Translations under genes and position numbers: made by a program
Source of the DNA: Comamonadaceae bacterium
GTDB taxonomy: Bacteria; Pseudomonadota; Gammaproteobacteria; Burkholderiales; Burkholderiaceae_C
Length of the DNA stretch: 52,585 nt
Direction of reading: 5' to 3'
NCBI GenBank assembly: GCA_947373185.1
Contig: CANBWP010000019.1
Location: forward strand, 1-52,585
The notes under the pieces: model-generated
Seen by the model: only the letters and a program-made list of their open reading frames with translations
What the model was told of the DNA's origin: nothing
Databases searched by the model: none
Shown here: piece by piece, positions 46,400 to 52,585 of the stretch
How positions within the stretch are numbered: position 1 is the stretch's first letter
Layout: the number at the start of each line of letters is the position of its first letter

Positions 46400-47662
46400 A
46401 TGAACACCCATACCCCTTCCAAAATTTCCACCATGTGTGCCATCGCATTGGCATGCTTGTTTGCTGCGCCCATTTCTTTCGCGGCCAAGCCGCATGCCGC
46501 AAAGCATGTGGCCGCCAAAAAGGCAGAGAGCACTAAAAAATCGGAAGCATCTGCCAACGCCGTGCCGCCCTTGGCTGCTCAAGATTCTTTGGCACCCAAC
46601 GCACCTGCACTGGCGGCTAAAGCGTGGCTCTTGATGGACTTTGATTCTGGCGAGTTGCTGGCTTCGGCCAATGTAGATGAGCCCCTGCCCCCTGCATCGC
46701 TGACCAAGATGATGACCAGTTACATCGTCGAGCAAGCTTTGCGCTCTGGAAAGTTAAAGCCAAGCGATCTGGTCTCCGTCAGTCAGAACGCATGGTGCCG
46801 CGGGACCAACACCGAGTCATGCATGTACCTGCCGCTGAACAGCCAGGCAACGGTGATCGATATCTTGCGCGGCATCATTGTTCAGTCCGGCAACGACGCG
46901 TCCAAAGCCATCGCAGAGCACATGGCCGGCTCGGAGGAGGGTTTTGCCAAGTTGATGAACGCAGAAGCGCAAAAACTGGGCATGAAGAACACAACGTTTG
47001 TGAACCCCACAGGACTGCCTGATCCTGCGCACAAATCTTCTGCGCGCGACCTTGCCATTTTGGCGCGCGCCATCATTCGCAACAGCGCCGACTATTACGC
47101 CATCTATGCCGAACGTGAATTCAAATACAACGGTATCAAACAAGGTAACCGCAATGCGTTGCTCTATACAGATCCAACGGTGGATGGCTTAAAGACGGGC
47201 CACACCCAAGAGGCTGGCTTTTGCTTGGTCACTTCATCGGTGCGCAATGACATGCGCTTGATCACGGTTGTGCTGAATGCAAGCAGTGCAAAGTCGCGCG
47301 CTGAAGAAACCAGAACTTTGTTGGGTTGGGGTTTCAGCAGCTTCGAGAAGGTAAGCCCCATTCAATCCAATGCGGTAGTGGCTTCTGCCAAGGTCAGCTT
47401 TGGCAAAGCAGACACGGTGGCTGCGGTTCTCAGCGCGCCCTGGATGTTGACGGTGCCAAAGGGACAGCAAGTTCAAACCTCGATCGAGATCAAATCGGGT
47501 CTTGAGGCGCCATTGGCCAAGGGTGCTGTGGTCGGCAAAGTGCTTGCGAGCTCTAACGGCAAGCCGGTGGGCGAAGCACCGCTCCTTGCACAGGTCGATG
47601 TAGAACGTTCAGGATGGTTGCTGCGAGCTTGGCAGCACGTGACCAGGTTGTTTGGCAAGTAA
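46400..47662 (+). CDS. dacA: D-alanyl-D-alanine carboxypeptidase (PBP5/6 family)
   Basis: This is a periplasmic penicillin-binding protein that trims pentapeptides in peptidoglycan. The 420 residues include a signal peptide (IALACLFAAPISFAA, residues 14-29), a Lys/Ala-rich linker, then the serine-type peptidase motifs S100-x-x-K103 (ASLTKM), SGN (S163) and K265-T-G. The C-terminal PBP5 domain and a terminal amphipathic-like stretch (LLRAWQHVTRLFGK) follow, as in membrane-attached homologues. dacC is the other possible name. Confidence 0.93.
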   Translation: MNTHTPSKISTMCAIALACLFAAPISFAAKPHAAKHVAAKKAESTKKSEASANAVPPLAAQDSLAPNAPALAAKAWLLMDFDSGELLASANVDEPLPPASLTKMMTSYIVEQALRSGKLKPSDLVSVSQNAWCRGTNTESCMYLPLNSQATVIDILRGIIVQSGNDASKAIAEHMAGSEEGFAKLMNAEAQKLGMKNTTFVNPTGLPDPAHKSSARDLAILARAIIRNSADYYAIYAEREFKYNGIKQGNRNALLYTDPTVDGLKTGHTQEAGFCLVTSSVRNDMRLITVVLNASSAKSRAEETRTLLGWGFSSFEKVSPIQSNAVVASAKVSFGKADTVAAVLSAPWMLTVPKGQQVQTSIEIKSGLEAPLAKGAVVGKVLASSNGKPVGEAPLLAQVDVERSGWLLRAWQHVTRLFGK

Positions 47663-47705
47663 GTCAGATCATTGGTCAGCTTTGGGTGAGTGAAGTGGCT
47701 GAGCG

Positions 47706-49862
47706 ATGGAGAAGTCCGTGATCAACCCCCTTGTCAAAAGACCTTTATGGCCTTGTGCCTTTGGCGCCATGGCCTTGTTTTGTGCGTTGTCCTTAAAGGC
47801 TCAGCCTGTGAACTCAGAATTGAACGACCCCCACCTTGGCTTAGAAGACGTGTTGGGCGACAAAGCCTTGGCTTGGGTGCGAGAGCGCAATGCTGTTTCA
47901 ACATCGCTGATACAAGCGCATTCTGTGTTTGCAGACAACCGTGCCAAAGTACTCGCCGTGTTGAACAACCGCGATCAAATTCCAGGCGTGACAAGGCGTG
48001 GCGAATTTCTTTACAACTTTTGGCGCGATGCACAAAACCCCCGTGGCCTGTGGCGCCGCACCAGCCTTGACGAGTATCGCAAGTCGCAGCCCACATGGGA
48101 TGTGCTGCTCGATCTTGATGCACTCGGCAAAGCCGAAAACGAGAATTGGGTTTGGGGGGGTGCTGATTGCCTGGCGCCAGACGATGCGCGCTGTTTGATT
48201 TCTGTGTCTCGCGGCGGCTCGGACGCCAAGTTCACGCGTGAGTTTGACCTGGTCCAGCGAGCGTTTGTGAAAGACGGGTTTAACTTGCCTGAGGCGAAAT
48301 CTCGGCTCGATTGGATCGATCTCAATAACGTCTACGTTGGGACCGATTTTGGCCCTGGCAGCATGACCCAAAGTGGTTATCCACGTGTCATCAAGCGTTG
48401 GCAGCGTGGTACACCTTTGAGTCAGGCTGTCACTGTGTTTGAAGGTCAAAACACGGATGTGTCTTCGTTTGTGACGGTTGACAAAACACCTGGGTACGAG
48501 CGCACGATCATGGGTCGTTCGACGGACTTTTACAACACCGAGGTCAACCTGTTGGTCGATGGAAAATGGGTCAAGATTGACAAGCCCAGCGATGCCAGTT
48601 TGTCGTGGCAGCGCGACTGGGCATTTTTGTTGCTCAAAAGCGATCTGAACCTGGCCTCAAGCACTTACAAATCTGGCAGTTTATTGGCCATCAAGTTTGA
48701 TGCATTGTTAAAAGGCGAACGCCATTTTGACGTGTTGTTTGAGCCTACCCCTACGCGCTCTTTGTCGCGCGGTGGCCCTACAACGACGCGCGATTTCCTG
48801 TTGCTCAACATCATGGACAATGTGGCCGGACGTCTTGAAGAGCTGCAATATGTGGCGGGACACTGGCAACGCCGCGAAGTGAAAGCGCCGTTCCCCGGGG
48901 CACTGGGTGCTGTGGGCATGCACGACCCCTTTGTGAAGGATGATCCGCTGGCCAACCACTACAGCATGTCATACCTCGACTTTTTGACGCCGGCCAGTTT
49001 GTATTTGGGCAAAGCGGGCAGTGACGAGCGAGAGCTGCTGAAGCGCAACCCCAGCTTTTTTGACCAGACGGGCATGCGCACTGAGCAACGTTTTGCAAGC
49101 TCAAAAGATGGCACCCCAATACCTTATTTTGTGGTGTACCCCCAAGGCGCCAAAACCGATGGCACCAACCCCACGGTCTTGTATGGCTATGGGGGATTTC
49201 AAATTTCGATGACACCGTTTTACAGCGGCGGCTGGGGCACGACCTGGCTGCAACGGGGCGGTGTGTTTGTGGTGGCCAATATTCGGGGCGGTGGTGAGTT
49301 TGGACCGGCTTGGCACCAAAGTGCCATCAAACAAAACAAGCAAAAGAGTTATGACGACTTTGCCGCAGTGGCAGAAGATTTAATCAAGGCTGGCATTACC
49401 AAGCCCGAGCACTTAGGCATCATGGGCGGGAGCAATGGGGGCTTGTTGGTGGGCGCTGTCATGGTGCAGCGGCCGGAGTTGTTTGGCGCGGTGGTTTGCA
49501 GCGTGCCCTTGCTGGACATGCAGCGTTACCACAAGCTGTTGGCAGGCAACAGTTGGATGGCTGAGTATGGCAACCCTGACAAGGCCGAGGAGTGGGCGTA
49601 CATCAGCCGGTACAGCCCGTATCAAAATGTGAAGTCGGGTGTGAAGTACCCCAAAGTTTTGTTTGCCACCTCAACGCGCGATGACCGTGTTCATCCGGGA
49701 CATGCGCGAAAAATGGCGGCGCGAATGATCGCGCAGGGACATGATGTTCTGTACTACGAGAACATTGAAGGTGGCCACGGAGGGGCGGCTGACAATGCGC
49801 AGCGAGCCAATTTGGTGGCGCTGGAAAATACGTTTTTGTGGGGCAGTTTAGGGGGACATTGA
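47706..49862 (+). CDS. Prolyl oligopeptidase family S9 serine peptidase
   Basis: This is a predicted S9A peptidase of 718 residues. It has a probable signal peptide (CAFGAMALFCALSLKAQ, residues 18-34), an N-terminal beta-propeller (to about residue 440) and a C-terminal alpha/beta hydrolase domain. The triad is S576 in GGSNGG, D659 or D660 in DDRVHPGHARK, and H691 in GGHGG. It probably cleaves short proline-containing or basic peptides in the periplasm. ATG at 47706 has a weak ribosome site. It lies 43 bp after dacA. Confidence 0.9.
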   Translation: MEKSVINPLVKRPLWPCAFGAMALFCALSLKAQPVNSELNDPHLGLEDVLGDKALAWVRERNAVSTSLIQAHSVFADNRAKVLAVLNNRDQIPGVTRRGEFLYNFWRDAQNPRGLWRRTSLDEYRKSQPTWDVLLDLDALGKAENENWVWGGADCLAPDDARCLISVSRGGSDAKFTREFDLVQRAFVKDGFNLPEAKSRLDWIDLNNVYVGTDFGPGSMTQSGYPRVIKRWQRGTPLSQAVTVFEGQNTDVSSFVTVDKTPGYERTIMGRSTDFYNTEVNLLVDGKWVKIDKPSDASLSWQRDWAFLLLKSDLNLASSTYKSGSLLAIKFDALLKGERHFDVLFEPTPTRSLSRGGPTTTRDFLLLNIMDNVAGRLEELQYVAGHWQRREVKAPFPGALGAVGMHDPFVKDDPLANHYSMSYLDFLTPASLYLGKAGSDERELLKRNPSFFDQTGMRTEQRFASSKDGTPIPYFVVYPQGAKTDGTNPTVLYGYGGFQISMTPFYSGGWGTTWLQRGGVFVVANIRGGGEFGPAWHQSAIKQNKQKSYDDFAAVAEDLIKAGITKPEHLGIMGGSNGGLLVGAVMVQRPELFGAVVCSVPLLDMQRYHKLLAGNSWMAEYGNPDKAEEWAYISRYSPYQNVKSGVKYPKVLFATSTRDDRVHPGHARKMAARMIAQGHDVLYYENIEGGHGGAADNAQRANLVALENTFLWGSLGGH

Positions 49863-50172
49863 GCTTTCAGAGCTTTTGGGCTGAGCTTTCAGCTTGAGGC
49901 TGGATGGGCCATTTCCCCTCGATGAGAAAACAAACCATGGCGCTGTCACTCAGTCTGACGTCAAAAAATGCACCAAAACAAAGCGGACAGCAACACGCTT
50001 GTTGATTTGCCCCGGCTCATCGGGTCAATCCATTATCGTTGTAAAAATGATATTTATATGAGGGTAAACAGATTTTCTTTGAATACCCACATTTATTAGT
50101 TTCCGCAGTTGTTCGTTGTTTAATATCAGTAATTAGTCAATTAAGTACTAATACAAATTAAACAATCTGGCC
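49863..50172 (+). other. AT-rich intergenic region before the RTX gene
   Basis: This 310-bp gap turns strongly AT-rich from about 50030. It holds the direct repeat GAGCTTTCAG (49861-49870 and 49883-49892, the first touching the S9 stop) and several AT-rich stretches in which -10 boxes could lie, but no promoter stands out. No gene, RNA or mobile-element end is recognised. The drop in G+C against the neighbours suggests a region of foreign origin or a regulatory region for the following gene. Confidence 0.6.
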
Positions 50173-52585
50173 ATGAATTTTTTTGAAAAAATTATCCACC
50201 GAATAGCTCAAAAAAGTTCTTTTGATAAAGCTCAGATCACCCCGCTGAACGATGGTTTTTTGATTGAAAACCTTCCGGGAAACAAGTCGCTCGAACTAAG
50301 CCTCGAAGATTTGAGCGCTGGCATGTTGGCGCAAATTGCTGACTTACTCCGTCCTGAAGACTTGGCAGCTATTTTGCTCATGTTGAAGGATCGCGATCAG
50401 TCTGTTTTTTTGGCGCAGACAGATGGTTCTATTCCGGCACAAGTTTCTAATTTGCAGCCCCTTGCAACGATTGTGGCGGGGGAGGCTGTCGTTCAAAGAG
50501 CTGGATTAACTTTCACACTCAAAGTGGGCGACAGTGTCCTTGCGGGTGACGAAGTCAATGCAAGTTCAAAACCGGTGACGCTTCAGTTGACAGCAACGAC
50601 TCCGGTGGCTGGACCCACGGTCAAGTTCAGTGGTGTGATTCAGCTTGGTTACGAAACGTCAAATTCAGGCGCGGCTTCCAAGGTATTGGTTTCGGTGATT
50701 GAGGGCCCTGCTGCCGTTCTCGGATCGAGCTTGTCGCAACAATCGATCGTCCTAGGCACGCCTGCTGGACTATTGTCTGCTGCTGGTGTGGGTGCTGGCT
50801 ATGGTGTGAACGTAACGCCATCGGGAACAACGACGTTGGTCGCAGCCGGTGGTCAGCAAGAAGTCTCTTTTGTGTCTGCATCAGGTGTCCAGACATCCAT
50901 TACAGCAACCGATGTGGGGCTGTTGTTGAGCAACTTAAACACGAGTGCGCCTCAACTGGGGGCGGCTAATGCGCTCTCTGCATCAACAAAGGCTGTTTCG
51001 GAGTTGTTGGGGGGCACCGGAGCTGGGCCCTCTGCCACGGCGATTGGCTCAGAAGAAGCCAGCGCTTCCAACTACGCCTCATCATCGTTTTCAAAATTTG
51101 GGTCCACCAGCGGCGCCAATCTCAATCCGACAACGGCGCCCTTCTCGGGAAAAAATCCTCTCGCTGATCCCGCTGGAAATATTGACAACACATTTGGCAG
51201 CTTTGCAAATCATGCAGTTTCCAACGCAAATGTCTTTGCGCCAATGCTTGATCTTTCGTCGAAGACGAATGTGCCGCCAACGCCAAAAATTTCAGTAGAG
51301 TCTGTTGCCCCGCAATTTGACGAGCAAGTTGCTTATGTCACGGGTCGAGTGAGTCTCAGTTTCGTCAGCTCAATGGCTGCAACAGTCAATGTGACATTGG
51401 TTGGACAAGATCCGAGATTTCCTGCAGAGAGATCTTTGACTGTGACGGTGGCGCCAGGCCAACAGCAGCAAGAATTCTCTTTCAAATTGTTGGTGCTCCT
51501 TGAAACACGTCAATCGAATGTGTCGGCAAGCTTTGTTGTCTCCCAACCGGTCGGTGTGGTTTTAGGGGATGTGACCGTTGCAGAGTTTGTGTTGATAGAC
51601 AGCGCCCCCATCCTGACTGGCGATGCGAATGATGTCATTGTGGGCGCTGAAGGCAACGATCAAATTGACGCAGGCAACGGGAATAACCAAGTTACAGCCC
51701 TAGGCGGTGATGACACGATCACTTCAGGTGCAGGCAACGACAGCATCACAGCAGGTGCTGGCAATGACTTGGTGTCCTCCGGTGCAGGCGATGACAGCAT
51801 CGATGGCGGCTCGGGCAACGACACGATCACAGCCGGTTCAGGCAATGATTACATCGATGGCGGTACAGGCGCAGACTCCGTGTTGGCCGGCGAGGGCAAT
51901 GACACGATTGTGTATGACGGCGCAGACCAACTGATTGACGGTGGCTCTGGGGTCAACGTCCTCAAAGTGAATGACGCCAGTCTGGACCTGACCACTGTCA
52001 GCAATGCACTTCTGACAAACCTCCAGGTCATCGACCTGACCAACAGTGCCGCCTCTACCTTGATCCTCAAGCAAGAGGATGTCGCGGCCATGCTGCCAGC
52101 AGGCGCTACCGTGCTGTATGTCAAAGGCGACGCAGCCGACCGCGTGATCTTCCGAGATTCGTGGCTGAACACGGGGTCAGTGACTGAAGCTGGCGTGACG
52201 TACCAAGTATTCAACCGCAACGGTTTGGATGTGTACGTCCAAAGCGGTGTGGACGCTTCGGTGCAGATGGTGGGCACGGCTGCAGCGGACACGCTGGAAG
52301 GCGGCTTAGGCACCGACAACATCGACGCATTGGCAGGCGACAACAGCGTGGTGGGTGGTGGCGGCAATGACACGATCACAGCGGGTGCAGGCAACGACAG
52401 CATCACAGCAGGCGCTGGCAACGATGTGATCACATCGGGTGGCGGCAACGACACCATCAACGCAGGCGATGGCGCGAACACGGTCGATGCGGGCACGGGC
52501 AACAACACGGTGAGCACGGGCTCTGGTGCCGATACGATCACAGCGGCGGACGGCGCGAACACGATCGATGCGGGTGCAGGCAACG
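50173..52585 (+). CDS. Large RTX repeat-containing surface/secreted protein, partial
   Basis: This is one open frame of 804 codons to the right edge without a stop. Residues 1-95 (MNFFEKIIHRIAQKSSFDKA...) match nothing I recognise and have no Sec signal. Residues 103-130 (GEAVVQRAGLTFTLKVGDSV, then LAGDEV) resemble the FecR-like core of LapA-type retention modules, and SAAGVGAG (202-209) is a possible LapG-type cleavage site. Residues 375-478 resemble a Calx-beta or Ig-like domain. RTX calcium-binding nonapeptides (GGxGNDxIxxG) fill about 483-590 and 718 to the edge. Secretion by a type I system is inferred from the RTX repeats. The start has no clear ribosome site. Confidence 0.85.
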   Translation, partial: MNFFEKIIHRIAQKSSFDKAQITPLNDGFLIENLPGNKSLELSLEDLSAGMLAQIADLLRPEDLAAILLMLKDRDQSVFLAQTDGSIPAQVSNLQPLATIVAGEAVVQRAGLTFTLKVGDSVLAGDEVNASSKPVTLQLTATTPVAGPTVKFSGVIQLGYETSNSGAASKVLVSVIEGPAAVLGSSLSQQSIVLGTPAGLLSAAGVGAGYGVNVTPSGTTTLVAAGGQQEVSFVSASGVQTSITATDVGLLLSNLNTSAPQLGAANALSASTKAVSELLGGTGAGPSATAIGSEEASASNYASSSFSKFGSTSGANLNPTTAPFSGKNPLADPAGNIDNTFGSFANHAVSNANVFAPMLDLSSKTNVPPTPKISVESVAPQFDEQVAYVTGRVSLSFVSSMAATVNVTLVGQDPRFPAERSLTVTVAPGQQQQEFSFKLLVLLETRQSNVSASFVVSQPVGVVLGDVTVAEFVLIDSAPILTGDANDVIVGAEGNDQIDAGNGNNQVTALGGDDTITSGAGNDSITAGAGNDLVSSGAGDDSIDGGSGNDTITAGSGNDYIDGGTGADSVLAGEGNDTIVYDGADQLIDGGSGVNVLKVNDASLDLTTVSNALLTNLQVIDLTNSAASTLILKQEDVAAMLPAGATVLYVKGDAADRVIFRDSWLNTGSVTEAGVTYQVFNRNGLDVYVQSGVDASVQMVGTAAADTLEGGLGTDNIDALAGDNSVVGGGGNDTITAGAGNDSITAGAGNDVITSGGGNDTINAGDGANTVDAGTGNNTVSTGSGADTITAADGANTIDAGAGN
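51727..52424 (+). repeat. DNA-level repeat within the RTX coding region
   Basis: The 41-bp segments 51727-51767 and 52384-52424 differ at only two third-codon positions, and shorter repeats of the GGCAACGA type recur around both. Near-identity in silent positions suggests recent duplication or gene conversion of RTX units rather than protein selection alone. The coordinates span both copies and the unique DNA between them. Confidence 0.85.

Noticed and set aside
50058..50099. Short 13-codon frame before the RTX gene (possible leader peptide)
   Set aside because: It has no ribosome site, no special codon pattern and no linked hairpin; chance is likely in AT-rich DNA.
51849..52583. Long minus-strand open frame (244 codons) rich in Pro, Ala, Ser and Val
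   Set aside because: It is the antisense reading of the RTX repeats; the repeated GGxGNDxI codons give stop-free antisense sequence. The plus-strand frame is continuous from 50173 and has recognisable domains.

Overview
The window looks like a chromosomal segment of a betaproteobacterium of the order Burkholderiales, most like Comamonadaceae (Limnohabitans/Rhodoferax-type). This is inferred from protein style, gene neighbourhoods (cysS opposite a TPR-ppiA-ppiB-lpxH cluster; ribD-ribE-ribBA-ribH-nusB leading into ybgC-tolQRA) and moderate G+C; no rRNA is present to confirm it. Most of the window is dense housekeeping DNA, with many 4-bp ATGA stop/start overlaps. No prophage, CRISPR array, integrase or intact transposase was seen.

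Layout. 1-3600 (minus): glycine cleavage genes gcvT-gcvH-gcvP (gcvP runs off the left edge) behind a tandem glycine riboswitch. 3630-9435: electron and acyl-CoA metabolism, with ETF-ubiquinone oxidoreductase, a 4HBT thioesterase, an AhpD-like protein, a two-subunit 3-oxoacid CoA-transferase and a succinate-semialdehyde dehydrogenase. 9577-16875: alaS, then a convergent minus-strand run (LysR regulator, FAD oxidoreductase, gluQ, trmB, RluA-type synthase). 16996-18275: pirin and a flavodoxin. 18351-22640: trhO and dnaE, divergent from a symmetric promoter region. 22696-29249 (minus): riboflavin, nusB and Tol genes as one tightly packed run. 29316-32148: a small type IV (pseudo)pilin cluster. 32220-34945: nrdR, glyA, 6S RNA and a lytic transglycosylase. 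35003-38050: a large DUF349 protein. 38090-40675 (minus): lpxH, ppiB, ppiA, TPR. 40868-46301: cysS, alkA-like glycosylase, accA, tilS, lysC, tRNA-Ser(GCU). 46400-49862: a D,D-carboxypeptidase and an S9 peptidase. 50173 to the right edge: the start of a long repeat-containing RTX protein, preceded by AT-rich DNA.

How the parts relate. Glycine and one-carbon metabolism appears twice, as the riboswitch-controlled gcv genes and as glyA directly behind 6S RNA. The envelope is represented by Tol proteins, lpxH, dacA, a transglycosylase, pilins and the RTX surface protein. Translation genes (alaS, cysS, gluQ, trmB, trhO, tilS, tRNA-Ser) are scattered through.

The most interesting non-coding signals are: a near-perfect 31-bp inverted repeat holding the dnaE stop codon and reaching into that of tolA, with a decayed relative inside the gcv operon; an exactly symmetric divergent trhO/dnaE promoter that would give two leaderless mRNAs; an intrinsic-terminator hairpin between a good promoter and cysS; and 6S RNA in front of glyA. 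No complete undescribed defence or mobile system was seen. The RTX protein at the right edge, with an unfamiliar N-terminus, is the best candidate for new biology.
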